This document shows, piece by piece, positions 10,269 through 22,692 of a stretch of 64,000 nucleotides of DNA (positions within the stretch are counted from its first letter, which is position 1; each line of letters opens with the position of its first letter). The position numbers were made by a program, and so were the translations under genes. The stretch comes from Seiridium cupressi. Its lineage: Eukaryota > Ascomycota > Sordariomycetes > Amphisphaeriales > Sporocadaceae. The stretch is from the NCBI GenBank assembly GCA_036674765.1, contig JARVKI010000043.1, positions 62,001 to 126,000 of the forward strand, given 5' to 3'. The notes beneath the pieces are model-generated. The model made no database searches. It was given only the letters and a program-made list of their open reading frames with translations, and was not told where the DNA came from.

Positions 10269-13054
10269 CTTTATTATTTTACAAAGGGCATAGAGCAGCT
10301 GTGCAATTGTATGCGCTTTGGATATTTCTCAGGCGATCATACTGTTCTTTGCATCCGGCCCCGGATACCATTCCCTCGGTACTACGTCGAACTTCCCCGC
10401 ATCATAGCCGTAATCATAGCCGTACCAAACCCCTGGCACCTACCGCTGGGTCGCATTCTATGATGTTATGATATTGTATGTGAGGGGAACCAACTACCAA
10501 TCTCCAACTGCCGTATGGCTAGCTCAAGACCCGAATAGCGCTGGCTTTGTGAGTGGAGGCCGTTGGGTGCACCTGAGCATCGAGTATATCAGCCATTGCG
10601 ACTGCCTATATCCAGCGCAGACATCCTGGTGAGGTTACTTGACCGTGACCGTCTTGACAAGTCAACGTTGGTCTGCCAGACTGGGACGTTCGCTCCAGGT
10701 CAAAAGTGCACCCTGGGACCGCATTGGGCTGTGAGGCGCAACAATATATCTGGATTCTTACCCTCCCGTATCAAGTTTCGAATCACGAGATTGCAACAAG
10801 AGGCTCCTGACACGAATACGACGTAAGTAAGATATCGCTCAGCTTGTCAACCAACCCAGGAACTTGGTCGTTAGATACGCGAGCTCTGAACTTGGTTCGA
10901 ATCACATTGCACGTATTCTTTAGTTACATAGCGAGCTTGGACCTTTTGAACCTGGATGACAATAGACTAAAAATAGTCTTGACAGAGCAAGCCTGCTTTC
11001 TTTAGATGAGCACTGTGGCCCCGCTGGAATTTGGCGACATTCTCGGTAAGAGCCAATGACCTTGCAGGAAATTGAAGCGTGGGTCAAAGAACCAAAATGA
11101 ATGGAATTCGCGATGCGCAACTTTCCAAGACGTGAGAACGGGGTTTACGATCCATACAATAGTTCATCTTGCAAATCAGTTGATCGCCAAGTGGACGCTG
11201 ACATCATGTTTCAACCGGGCGACCCGGGACCTGGCTGGAGAGATCGTAAGGTTTCGGCCTGGGGCGCCACAAAGTCGTCTGCTAGCTTATCGGCTGTCGT
11301 GAACTGTTCTGCTGCCCATGATATGACCACGGGGTGGAACAAGAAAGAAATGAGGATGGCCGCGCAAGAAAAGCTGATCGCCGACCCACCAGATTCTAGA
11401 CCGGCAATTATTGATTGAATAATGGGAAAGTCGTGAGCTGAGAATCAATTCTGGAGGGATCCATCTGGTACGAACAAGTTTCAGTACAATGTCAGCTGAA
11501 TCATATGACCCCGACTGTAGGCGAAGCGCTGGATTCGCCAGCAGCAATCTGGATCGCAAGCCATCGCACTGGTACTACGGGCTGGTCTGCACCGAAGAGC
11601 GTCGCTAACTTTTTAGCGCACGGGTCATCTCCCGAAAGGGCGCTGTGACCCTACGTGTATGTTTGAACACGCTGACAGACCAGGGGACCTGACTGGCCGC
11701 GATGGGTTTTTGGTCATATGCGATCCATTATGTAAGTAGCGGCCTTTCGAGTCTGACTATCAAAATGAGGGTTGAGAAGAAATGAGTTAGCATTCATTTC
11801 ACACTGCTCGCCACTTATTTGTTCTTCAGCGTGCAATTCGTCTAGCTAGGGCTGGGAGGAGACTTTCAGAGCCCAAATTTAAGTTGCAGGTCGCTAGCTT
11901 CTTTTTTTCTCATCTGTACCTTCCTTAAGGTGCATCGAAGCTCGAAAGCTTATCCCCATTTCGGAACATCCCACCTGCGAGACGAGAGACATCGTTTGGA
12001 ACCTCCAACGTTTTTCCCCGTCAGCTACAGTCCCTTGTCCTATCCGATCTTGATCCTGTGTGTTTGACTGCACGATTCCCTCAATTGAATAGTGTTAATA
12101 CCAGCTTGGCATCGGTCATCGCTTCTACGCCCTCTCTTCGCCGGGGGAGCAGATATCCGACTGTGCAACAAGGAAGAAACGCGCATGAGAGGACCCATGT
12201 CATCGATAGCGACTGGGCGGCGATCCACATGCATTTGGGTTCAACGTTACAGGACATCACCTTGCATCCGGAAGGCTGATCCTCCTCCTCCCACGGTCCA
12301 CACTGTTAATATTGGTCAAACTCTTGCCCCTCAGCAATTGGGTTTGGTGCCTTTGAACCAGCCGGCGCCCATCGCAACTGATAACGTTGTGTTCCAAACT
12401 CAGTACTCACAGTAGGATTGCTGCACCGTTTCGCGGCCTTCTGCCGCGTGTGACACGGGACACTGCGACTCTGGAGGCAGTAAGCAAGCACACGAACCCC
12501 CTCCAAGCCTGCACAGGGCCGGCAGCGATCACTGTGGTCAGGTGCGACTGCCACGAGTCTCAGCAGCTCCGTCTCATGCGCAAGGGCCGAGTATCCCTAG
12601 CCTATCATTGTCCACGCCAAACCAAGGGAGAAGGGATACCGGTAGCACGTACGGGCTTGTAGTCATCATCCAGCGATCCTCGGCCTCGTCATCCAAAAGA
12701 AACTAAGACATTTTGGCTATCAGTGCTAGTTCACTAGTCTTAACCTCTGCCGACAACTGGAGCACCAGCCTTGACCAGCCCTGAGACCCTAGACCCAGCC
12801 AAGAAGTCCCCTTCTAGCTGTGCTGGATATCTCTGCTTTAGGCGCGGCGCTACCCCGTATCATACCCGGCTTGTCACTGTTGTGTGGTGCTCGACTCGAC
12901 TCGAGGTCCATCGGTTGTCGACTCTTGTCCCACCCACACACTTTCCTGCTCCGTCCGTTGGCATCGCCCCCAAACTGTACACGCAGTCCCTTTTCGACTG
13001 CTCTGCCTGGCTGGTAGCCTGCCTGCTTGCGCTCCAACAGTCCACCGCCCGACA
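10269..13054. other. Long intergenic region and kinase leader
   Basis: About 2.8 kb without a supported gene. Short ORFs at 10563, 11072, 11101, 12092 and 12387 lack motifs and overlap one another. The last 400 bases before the kinase ATG are pyrimidine-rich with TCCC/CCAGCC stretches and several short upstream ATGs, as in long fungal 5' leaders. A GGTTCGAATC word near 10898 resembles a tRNA B box, but no cloverleaf forms around it. Confidence 0.45.
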
Positions 13055-15326
13055 ATGACCAGTAGACCACCCCAGACCCTGCCACAGGACGCTTTCGTGG
13101 ACCACAGTAGGAGCAACCATGCTGTGGGTAGCCTTCCGTTATTAAACTCTACCGATCCAATTGCCCTGGGGGCCGCTGAAGACATTAATCGCCGACATGT
13201 CCACTCCAACCAATCTCTCCCTCTGTCTCACGCCAACCTCCGCCATGGCCAAACTGACGACGCTGGTGGTGACACCATGAGCCCGAAGCCACGGATCCGG
13301 CTTGATCAAGATCTGTTCCGTACTCAGACCGTTGCGCCGTCGCCGCCACTGACAGAGCCTACCTCCGAAGTTGCTGCCGAGTCTGACGAGAAGCCTTACA
13401 AGTCCTCACTGCCGAGTGAGTACAGTAACAAGAGCCCTCTCAGCATCACGACCGATCTGCGACCCGCCCCACCCAGCCGCACCGAAAGCTATCACAGTGC
13501 CTACGGACAAAACGGCCTCGCCCCTTCCGGAGGATTGCCTATCCAGCGCAAGGCCTCGTCTTCGAGTCTCAAGCCCATATCACGAAGACCCTCTTTCAAG
13601 CAGGCCATAGCTAATAATATTGGCTCTGCTTGCAGCTCGGCTGTGCCCAGTCCTCTGATTACGGCCATGGGCGATATCACACCTCTGCCGTCACCTTTAC
13701 TCATGAGTGACTCACCTGGGCCCTGGAGGAGACATGGGCTGAGACCACCGTCGCGGGAAGCCATTCTACCTACCATAATGCCGGATACCGCCCTTATTAC
13801 GGCGAACGGCGAATCTGTTGCCTCTGTTCTTGCGCATCAGACCAAGCGTAAGACGTATGTTGGCCTGAAGGGAGTCGAGGGCACCCATGATCACACACAC
13901 GGCCGCAACCGCAGTGTTAGCGAATACGTCCCGGATCCTCTGGGTATACCCAAGAGGCAAACTACGGTGTCCGGAGCGCACCCGCGCGCAGAAGTTGGAC
14001 TTAACGGCACCGATGAGCATTTGCGACGAGAACCTAACCTGGGACCCGCACGCGGTTTGGTCCCCTCACATAAACCTCCGACTCCGCCTCCTAGCGAATC
14101 ATCTCATAGTAATGATGGATCAGCCAGCCTGTCGAGGAAGCCCAAGGCGGAATATTTCGAGGCCTATGGCCGACATGACAAGAAGCTGAGGAGATGGCGT
14201 GCGATCAAACAGCTGGGAGAAGGGACATTTAGTCGCGTTATGTTGGCGACTAGCCAGGTGAATGCTGATGAGAACGAAACACCGAAAACCCCTGTGGGCC
14301 CAGAACCAGACCTCAAAACATTGGTGGCTGTCAAGGTTTGCGAACATGGCCCCCGGGGAGGCGCATCCGAGGATCGAATCGAAATGAGTCTAAAACGAGA
14401 ACTCGAAATCATGCAGACATTGCACCACCCATCCCTAGTACATCTGAAGGCTTGGAATATCGAACAGACGAGAGCTCTCCTGGTGCTCAGCTATTGTCCT
14501 GGTGGCGATCTATTCGACCTGGCCGCCCGGCATAAGGAATTACTCACGCCCTCGTTGCTAAGAAGAATTTTCGCGGAACTGGTCGGTGCTGTTCGATACC
14601 TCCATGACCGGCGGATTGTGCATCGGGACATTAAGCTTGAAAGTAGGTACACAATTGTTTGACTGTTTTTCAAGTGGAAACGTTGGGCACTCTTCTCACA
14701 CGTCTCTTTCCCTTGCTGCTTGTTTGTGATAGCCCCTCTGGTTACTAATCATTGGTCCTCTAGACGTCCTGGTGAATGTTCCCATCGAGCAGCTAGCAGA
14801 CCCCAAACAAGACTGGGCTACGTACCCGGATTCGGTCATCACCTTGACGGATCTTGGGCTATCTCGCCGTGTGGCAGATGACGAAAAGCTAGAAACTCGA
14901 TGCGGTTCTGATGATTATGCCGCCCCTGAGGTTATCCTAGGACAGCCGTACGATGGAAAAGCCATTGATGCATGGTCAATGGGCGTTCTGCTTTACGCAC
15001 TACTAGAAGCACGCCTGCCTTTCGACCCACCTCCAGGAGCCAGCGATGCCTTGAGAATGCGAAGTCGTACAAGCCACAGGATTGCTCGGGTTGAATGGAG
15101 GTGGATAGAGTATGCAGGAGATGACGGCGACCACGAAGGTGACGAGGCCAAATTCGAAGCGAAAGGTCTCAAGGGTGCCATGGAGGTCACTGAGGGCCTA
15201 CTGAAAAGAGCCAGGAGTCGGTGGACCCTCGAAAAGGTTGCCGCAATGGAATGGGTACGGGACGGAATCAAGATCGAAGGTGGGCCAAAGTTCAAAGAGG
15301 AGGAAGAGGGTGAAGAGGTTTTATGA
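13055..15326 (+). CDS. Serine/threonine protein kinase with long disordered N-terminus
   Basis: Two exons, 13055-14642 and 14764-15326, joined by a 121-nt intron that splits the catalytic-loop Asn codon (HRDIKLE|N). The ATG at 13055 was chosen because upstream in-frame codons lack an ATG. About the first 370 residues are Ser/Pro-rich and probably regulatory. The kinase domain follows: Gly loop GEGTFSRV, Lys in VAVKV, Glu-containing αC region after SLKRELEIM, hinge [24 protein letters not shown] in place of DFG, YAAPEV and [20 protein letters not shown]. The catalytic Lys, Asp and metal-binding Asp are all present, so it should be active. The tail is Glu-rich. It resembles the yeast Prr/Npr-like fungal kinases, but I cannot assign an orthologue. 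Confidence 0.85.
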
Positions 15327-16069
15327 CACTAGCGAGGTGAGGCTACATGACTTGTTACGACATTGTAAGAGATATCCGCATTCGTTCCGGGAGAAGTACA
15401 AAATCTTCTGCCACGGGTTTTAGCCGGCAAATACCTGGTTATTCTTTTTTCTTTCTTTTCTCCTAGCCGGGGCGAGGGCTTGTATTATCAATTATCGTCC
15501 TTACGTCTTTCGCTTCACCCGCCACCTTTGCTTTATATAACTATTCATAAATAGAACAGCGCGAAAGGGGATGGCTTTAGAACTGGGAAGACACGATGGA
15601 TGAACGTCAGCGATGGCGTTTCTGGGATGGGCATAGCGCGCGTGCGGGATCATTCAGGAGGATTCACCTTGATGTCAATCAAAAAACACTTTTCAGGAAC
15701 CAACTTGTGTGCATTCGGGGCTATCTGATTCTGCGATTACAAAATCCAGCGGCAAACTTGCTGAGAGCCGTCTCGCCTCTCCGGCCCTCTTGTGGTATTC
15801 ATTACGCAGTTTTGCTCATATCGATGCTCTTCCTATTTGCGTCCTCTTTAGTGTCTCGTCCATCGTTTGGTTGCCCCAAAAATCCAGTGAAGCCTGGCTA
15901 AGGTTATATATGGATTAGCGATTGGCTTGAAGAAAAGACGCGGAGGAAATATGGAGGAATTGCGGAGGAAATATTACGTGGAACCTCAAAGAAGAGCTTC
16001 GAGGAATACTCGAAAAAAAAAAAAAACTTACTGAACAACAGCGTATATAAACACGACCAAGTTTGCGAT
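15327..16069. other. Intergenic between convergent genes
   Basis: 3' flank of the kinase (plus) and of the zinc-finger gene (minus). Contains a T-rich tract near 15445-15465 and an A-run at about 16013-16026. A 101-codon ORF at 15596 has no motif. Confidence 0.5.
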
Positions 16070-17322
16070 TCAGTTGGTGTCATCGGCATTCTCGAGCCCA
16101 CCGAGAAAGGGCTCCTCCTCAGCAGGGGCAGCGGCGGTGGCAGCGGAGGCGACGACAGGAATACCATGGTATGAGAACCCGTTGTTGCTGTAGCTGTACC
16201 AGTCGGTGTAGCCGCTGGGATCAAAAGGGGGCTCTGCGTAGGTGGGGTGGGTGGCAGGGAACGGAAGACTGCGGCCATAACCACCATGCTCGAAGGCATC
16301 CGGAATATCAGCAGCGCCATGAAAGGGAAAATTGCCGTATTCAACAACGGGGCCGGTGGGGCCATTGACATCAGCGGTGAACTCTCCGAGAGCGAAGGGG
16401 TTGGCAGTCTCAACGGCAGCGGGCCCTCCTGTGTTCACCTGTGCATCATTGACTCGGCCGTCCATGATGATATAGTCGTTGACGCCGAAAATGGTGTCAG
16501 TAGAAGGGGCGATAGGGGCGTTGGTGGCGCCGTGCAAGGCACCGCGGCCGAAACCCGCAAAACCATGGTTGACACCCATAGTTGTCGGGGCAGCAAAGGT
16601 ATCACCAGCGCCAGGGACAGTATAGCTGACAGCAGGGCCACTAGCAGCGTTGGCAATAGTGGAAGCGCTGGTCATCAGAGAAGGAACAGGAACAGGAACA
16701 GGAGTCCAGGCGGGAGTAGTGCTTGAGCCCGGAGTGCGGCCGTGGGCGTGGTTGCTATACCTCATTAGCTTTTGTAGGTTACATGTATCGGTTACGAGGA
16801 TACTCACATGTCATACTGCGCAAAGACATCTTCCTGGCTGCCATCAGTTCGGTGGATGGTGCGGTAGTGGGCGAGCATGCTGTGTACAGAATAGAGTCAG
16901 TAATTAGTCTTTCAAATGAAGATATGCGTTGGAAGAGTCATGTCTAAAGAGTGAGTATTCCAACAAGTCCGACCAAGAACTTTGAACTCCTTAGAAATTC
17001 CGAAAATGGTCAGGAATAGCTCCCGAACGACGTACCTGTTCTGGTTCTTGAACTCGCGCTCGACGCCGTTCTTAAGGCAGTCTTTGCACTTGGGCCGGTT
17101 GACAAAGAGCTCCTGGCGGAGGTTGTAGGCCGACTTCTTGCCGTGATAAGACGACAGGTGCGAGTCGATATCGCGGCGAGTGTTCTGCACACAGCGGCCA
17201 CAACCGTCCTTCTTGCACTTGAACTTGACTGCGCCGCCCTCGACCCGCACGCAGATGCCCTCAGCGCCGGGCCGGGCCTTGGGGATGCCAGGCTCCTCGC
17301 AGATCTCTCTTTGGGAGGCCAT
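16070..17322 (-). CDS. C2H2-like zinc-finger protein, possible regulator
   Basis: Three exons (17322-17036, 16879-16808, 16760-16070) give 349 aa. The N-terminal 96 residues carry a Cys/His cluster: FKCKKDGCG, then a basic stretch ending in DSHLSSYHG, spacing C-x4-C-x13-H-x4-H, close to a C2H2 finger. A further CKDC pair lies in a KNGVEREFKNQNR context. The remaining 220 residues are low-complexity, rich in Ala, Gly, Pro and aromatic residues, with an acidic end, like an activation region. No enzyme motif is seen. A DNA- or RNA-binding role is an inference from the finger alone. The 156-nt first intron is long for this window. Confidence 0.7.
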
Positions 17323-17721
17323 GGTGCTGCTGATGCTTTTGCGTGAAGTTCAGTGCGAGTGGATGTGCAAAAGAGTGTGAGTGTTGTGGGTGTGAAAGAG
17401 TGTGATGGACAAGTGACTTCTGAGCGTGCAGAATGAGCTGTGTTGGCAGGAAGAAAGAGTGTGCTGTGTTGAGGGAACAGGACCCAGGAAGAATTTTGCA
17501 CGAGCCAAGGCGATTTTACATGGGAGCTCCTACTGTCGATTCCTAGAATCCCACGGAACAGAATTAAATCACCCCCGCTTGCGCGCATCAATCGTCGGCT
17601 TCTGCGTGGCAAGTGAATACGGATCTTGGCTTATAGCTCGTCGGTTCGGACTGGGGCATCATGCACGATCAACAAGGAGTCTCGGGCACGATGTAGGAGA
17701 AGCTAGAGTATATTATCAAAG
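17323..17721. other. Short intergenic stretch, zinc-finger promoter
   Basis: Upstream region of the minus-strand zinc-finger gene, with GAGTGTG repeats at about 17370-17465, and 3' flank of the F-box gene. No gene seen. Confidence 0.5.
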
Positions 17722-19305
17722 CTAGGGCCAAGATGTGCTCAACGGTGTACGCCATTGCCATTCAAAGCCAATGTTAATGGATCTGAAGGAGGTTTTCAGT
17801 TTCTCTATGTTCTCATCGTGTTCGAACTTGGAGCCCTTGAAGAATGATAAGCAGTATTTTGTGGCTGCTGGTATCCTATAGGCTCGGTAGGCCAGTTCAT
17901 GCAGCCTTGGGAGTTTCCGAGGACAGTCATCATAGAGACCCTGAAAAATCTCATCCAACAGCTTGTCGTTCGCGTCTGCCATGTGTGATGGGATTGGTTC
18001 AAAAGGCAGCTCTGAATGCCATCGCTGGGTCAGCACAAAGCTCTTCAGTCCATGAGGGAGTTGGTCAGCGATATCGCGAGGTCCACGTGCCGGTTCCCCT
18101 TCGTGATGAATCTCCATCAGATGGAATAGCCCAATTGTTAGGTGCTGCAGGTTTTCGAAAGAAGGGAGGCATGAAACCCTCATACTACGATCTAAGTAAT
18201 GTTGAAATTCTCCAATATGACCCTCCACGGTCTCAATGGTGAGTCGTTCCAATGATTTTGAAGCCATAGTTACAGCGTCGTTCACTCGTGTGCGGCCCAC
18301 CAATGACATGAAGTGATGTTCTGCCGGAAGCATATTCCAGTCTCCCAATCTGAATGTCCATTTTAGACTTCTCAAGTTCTTGCAATGACGTAGGATCTGG
18401 TACACCAATATAGGTGCGGTCTTGGACTCTAATAGGCTGAGATGCTCTACAGTAGAAAGTTGATCCGAAGTCCTCTTTGGTGTATGGGCATTCAATAAAC
18501 TACACCAGTCGCCATCGTCTCCAAATAATTCAACATGAGTGGCGCTTGGGACTTTAAGAGTAGGCAGGATCGTGGAGCTGAAGTGATCAGGATCATACCT
18601 GGTACCGTCGTTGGCGTATGTTTTGTCGGGGTCACACTGTAATCGGATGCTTGTCACAGGTCTCTGGTCATTCCTCGGACGCCGTGCGTAGATGCCGCTG
18701 AAGACCTGTCGGACGGGGCCATATATTTTCTGGGAGTTCCAGAATATGTTCTCGCTAGCCGAGACACGCAAGAAGATGTCCCCAAGATTTGTAGCCAGGA
18801 ACAAAATCAATCCCACAAACCGGCCAAGATTTTGATTATCGGGCGCAATGTTCAAGGTAAGCATATTTGCAAAGCCGATGCCAAGTCTAGCAACCCACTT
18901 CTGTTCGACGGCACTGAGCTCAGGCTGGCAAGATAGCGCAATGCATCTGATCAAGCCTGGGCGGTTCAAACAAACCGACTTGGCGTTGCTGTTCTGACCG
19001 TCGTCTGCCAGGTCCACAAGGCATGCCAAATTGCAGATCAAGTTGCGCAGGGAGCTGTTCTCCAGCAGCGCTCTCGTGAGGAATACGACCTCTGCTCCAT
19101 CGATCAGGAAGACGGAATGGAACAGGAGGGGTTGTGCGATTCTGCGGCCCCATTGCGAGGCAAGGCAGAGGTTTCGTAAAGCTGATCGGCGGGCGCGATA
19201 ATCTTCACTCAACTCCGCCCGAGAGCTTGTCGGTGGTACTGATAGATCCAGATGCGATAAAATTAAGTAGAGGAGTTCAGCGGGCAATAGTTCGATAGAC
19301 GCCAT
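17722..19305 (-). CDS. F-box protein
   Basis: Single exon, 527 aa, starting at the ATG at 19305. Residues 5-20 (LLPAELLYLILSHLDL) match the start of an F-box, the Skp1-binding motif of SCF ubiquitin ligases. The rest has irregular Leu-rich segments (HLSLLE, NLRSLKWTF, ERLTIET, NLQHLTIGLF) like the degenerate leucine-rich repeats common in large fungal F-box families. Such proteins choose the substrate for ubiquitination; the target cannot be told. No transmembrane segment is seen. Confidence 0.75.
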   Translation of the reverse strand: MASIELLPAELLYLILSHLDLSVPPTSSRAELSEDYRARRSALRNLCLASQWGRRIAQPLLFHSVFLIDGAEVVFLTRALLENSSLRNLICNLACLVDLADDGQNSNAKSVCLNRPGLIRCIALSCQPELSAVEQKWVARLGIGFANMLTLNIAPDNQNLGRFVGLILFLATNLGDIFLRVSASENIFWNSQKIYGPVRQVFSGIYARRPRNDQRPVTSIRLQCDPDKTYANDGTRYDPDHFSSTILPTLKVPSATHVELFGDDGDWCSLLNAHTPKRTSDQLSTVEHLSLLESKTAPILVYQILRHCKNLRSLKWTFRLGDWNMLPAEHHFMSLVGRTRVNDAVTMASKSLERLTIETVEGHIGEFQHYLDRSMRVSCLPSFENLQHLTIGLFHLMEIHHEGEPARGPRDIADQLPHGLKSFVLTQRWHSELPFEPIPSHMADANDKLLDEIFQGLYDDCPRKLPRLHELAYRAYRIPAATKYCLSFFKGSKFEHDENIEKLKTSFRSINIGFEWQWRTPLSTSWP

Positions 19306-19897
19306 GCTGGCTGCATCTAAACAAGCGACAGAGCTACAATGTACGGGTGTGATGAATACATGTATGTAGAATGTATGATGAAGTGCGTGCGAGCCAGAAG
19401 CATTAGAGCGGATCTACCACTTATCGCGCGCACTAAATCTACCCAGATACGCCTGCTTTCAGGTGCAGAGTAAACCAAAACCACTGTGCTGAGAAAGAAA
19501 AAACATTGCTAAAGGCGGTTTCTTCACTCTCCAATTCGCCAGAGCTTGCTTAAGCGCGTTGAAACTTGGGTCCCCTGCGTCTGAGATACAGTGGAAGTCT
19601 GTTCACCAATGTCAAGTTCCAGTGGCCCGCGCAGTGATTACAGACGCTGAACCCAGCTCGAACCCTTGCGATCAAGGCTGGCCCGCATTTTAAAAAGAGC
19701 TAAACTAAGATCGCTAAACCTTGGCACAACAATGGTAGCATCAGAGTCTGTCAGAGTATGGGAGTGAATGCTCTATTGCGGATACAATTTAGTATTGGCA
19801 TGCCGATTTAAATCAGTCAATTGGGCAAGATCCCTGCTTTTCAAGCAGAGCTACATACTCAGCCCATGCATTCCCTAACTTCGGCCACGCATCATGC
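19306..19897. other. Intergenic between two minus-strand genes
   Basis: Promoter of the F-box gene and 3' flank of the nucleotide-sugar transporter. I see no ORF with motifs and no RNA gene. Confidence 0.5.
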
Positions 19898-21117
19898 TCA
19901 CGCCACGTCCTTCTTGCTTTGAGAACTTGCGCTCATGACAGGTTGGTTCGAGGTTGGGAGCGACATCTTGGAATCCTCCTTTTGTCGGACCTTTGCCCAA
20001 GCATACACTAGACCACTGACGAAGCCCAAGAAGATGGCGGTTACGCTACCAAAGGTGATGGGGGCATCGAAGAAGATGAGACCACTGATCGCGATAGGCA
20101 GCTTGTTCAGGGCTCCGGTCATCGAGTACGTTGTCGAGCTAGTCACTCGAATACACCAGGCCGAACAGTACGAGATGAAGATAGCTCCGAGTCCTGAGTA
20201 GATCATACCGATGATCATGGCATTACGGGACTCTATCGGGAAGTTCTTGGTCAGATTTTCACTGGACCAATCTTCCGTCAGCAAAGTGCCAACAATCAAA
20301 ACAGGGATGGTCAACAGATTGTTGTAGAACATTGCTATTCCGACGGTCAGCGATAAATCTGAAGTTCAGTGTGCGTCAGAAACTTACTGTCCCAATCGCC
20401 AAAGTTCATGCTCTTAATCCTTCTGCGCATACCAAGGACGAAAGCCGCGGCGCAGAAGACGTTCATTCCCATCCATGCGTAGCCCGCATTCAAGGTGGAG
20501 ACAGTGGCAGATGTATTGATCGAGTTCTCGCCAGATATGGCAGCTTGGATATCAGCCCAGGCGGCCACGACGGAGCTCAAGACAATCAATCCGAAGGAGA
20601 GGAGCATTGTTGGCGTGACTCTTCCACCAAACCAGAGAACCTCGCCATATGCGATGACGATAATGGTTAGGTTCTTGAAGATGGTGAACACAGGCACAGA
20701 GAGAAACTGGAGAGCTTTATTTCCAGTGTAGATCTGACCGACCAGAAGGACAGAAATGGGGAACCCTGAGACATGTCAGCATCGTCATCGCAGCCGTTGT
20801 GGGGTGACGCACATCTCTTGGCCTTCCCAACGTCAAAAGCCGCCAGCTGTCTGATCAAGCCTATTTGCTTGCAAAGAACAATGGCCAAGCTACAAACGAT
20901 GGACTATGAGGCGCGTCAGTAACAAGGGCTCCCAGATGGGATCCAGCCTGCTCACCTGGATAGCAAGGTAGAAGAAATGCAAATTCCACGAGCTTCCAGA
21001 CACAACATATTTGTTGATCAAGGTCATGCTGATTGACGACAGACAGTAAGCCAGGATGGATGCGCCAGGGTTATTGTCCAGCTTGCCCAGAGGGCTCGGA
21101 GCCCCGTAGCGACTCAT
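19898..21117 (-). CDS. GDP-mannose transporter (Vrg4/GmtA type)
   Basis: Golgi antiporter that brings GDP-mannose into the lumen in exchange for GMP, feeding protein and lipid mannosylation. Four exons: 21117-20956, 20903-20813, 20765-20388 and 20334-19898, total 355 aa. Conserved blocks: [30 protein letters not shown] rebuilt across intron 2, [19 protein letters not shown], and the nucleotide-sugar signature GALNKLPI. About ten hydrophobic helices are visible. The N-terminal cytoplasmic tail is only about 15 residues before the first helix, shorter than in many Vrg4 proteins; an in-frame stop lies just upstream, so the tail is truly short or an upstream exon is missed. The tail end is Lys/Ser-rich (SSQSKKDVA). 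Confidence 0.9.
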
Positions 21118-22692
21118 GTCGGCGGTCTCCCAGGATGGTCAGCGAAAGGACGAAGGTATACACAACCCTCAAGGTGACGGCGGTCAGAAGAGTCCCGAAT
21201 GGTACCGACAACGTTCCAAGGGCCTGGACCGGGCGGATGCGACGCGCAATGGACGAGTACCTGAAGGAGCGACACGGTCAGTGATGGAAGAAGAGTCGGG
21301 TTTCGCAATCGTGGAAAAACTCGTCAGGCCCGCGATGCTCGATTGAGGAAACATGTCAGCTTCTCCTATCTACAGGCCTGCCAGGGATGTCACAGGGACC
21401 CTCATTTCCGAGCCTGATTGTGGCGCAGTCCCATGCTGATTGCTGATGGCGTCGCTGGCCTAGAAGACTTTAGCGCGCTTTTGTGGAATCCCTGGCGGCT
21501 CAGATCGTTGCTTTTAGACGCGGCGCTTCAGAGCCGAGTCACCGATGCTTTCTGGGGTGGCACCGCATTACAGCGCCTGCCGTGTTTGACACGCCTTGCT
21601 TATAACCTATATAGTTTCTTTTCAGTTTCATTCTGATGTCGGTTTCCACATTCTTCGTATCAGCGGTCCGGTGGGAGTTTGTATGGTCCATACGGGGTGA
21701 ACCCCACGCCAGCACACGAATCCACGAGCGTGCTTCCGGGCACGAAAAACTTAACATTTCTTATGCGGCCGCTAGAACATCTCAGCTATCGACAGGCCCT
21801 ATGAACGTCTTCACAACAACAAACTAGCAACGAAAAGTCTACCCGACCACGTCCTTCGTCTCTCGACGATCTCCTTACTACTCCCATTTTTCCGTGAAAG
21901 AGTCCGACTGAGAACTAGCATGACTTCTCTCAACATGACCATCTACTCTGTTGGTCTGTGTTGTCTATTTCACCATTTCGATAATGTTAGTCTTCCCATA
22001 TCTCCTCAAATCTGATGTTGGTCACACAGGGCTACTTTTAGCCATATGATACAATCCCTGTCTCCATGACATGCTGGGAAGTACTGCAACAGAACACTAC
22101 ATGTAGTTGATACTATTTTTGAATCGAATGACAGATCACACCAAACTATTCATATCATTTGGCAAACGTAATCAATGGAGTAGGATGCTAGGCAATCATG
22201 ATATACGCGTCTGATATGGAAGGGTCTTTTTGGATTATCCTGATTCGGTAAATGGTCTCCTTCAACCCTGATTAATCAAGATCCGGCTCAAGACGAGAAC
22301 CTTCCTTCAAACCCATCACATAAGCGTAAGCAACATGGCTTTCAGCTAAAGGGTTTATCATCATCTCCTGATACGTCAGTTCAACGACGTTAACTCCATC
22401 GTCGAGGGTTAAATCCCCGCTCATGCATATTAGCATGATAAATCCGGCCCAGAAGTGCACACCGACCAATAAGCACTAATATCCTAGTGCTCTCTTTACA
22501 TCCTAGCGCCCGCGGGACCCCGACTGCCGACTGAGAGAAGAGGTGGTATAGAAACAAAGTAAAGATAGACGGTGGCACTATATTCTTCCTATAAAGGTCT
22601 GGCCATGGACAACCCAGATCATGTCTTTCCTCGCATTCTCCAGTCATCCTTCATCGGCAACTTAATATACCATCCTAGACACCGAACCCACC
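21118..22692. other. Intergenic between divergent genes
   Basis: 1.6 kb separating the transporter (minus) from the aldolase (plus). A TATA element serves the aldolase. Short ORFs at 21418-21827 and 22272-22647 show no motif. Confidence 0.5.
22590..22595 (+). promoter_or_regulatory. TATA box of the HpcH/HpaI aldolase gene
   Basis: TATAAA about 98 bp before the ATG at 22693. The neighbouring amidase gene has a similar element at a similar distance, which suggests comparable promoter architecture. Confidence 0.5.

Noticed and set aside
10890..10920. tRNA B-box-like word
   Set aside because: No acceptor, D or anticodon stems can be folded around it.
11101..11418. 105-codon ORF between monooxygenase and kinase
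   Set aside because: No family signal, overlapping alternative frames, no splice-supported extension.
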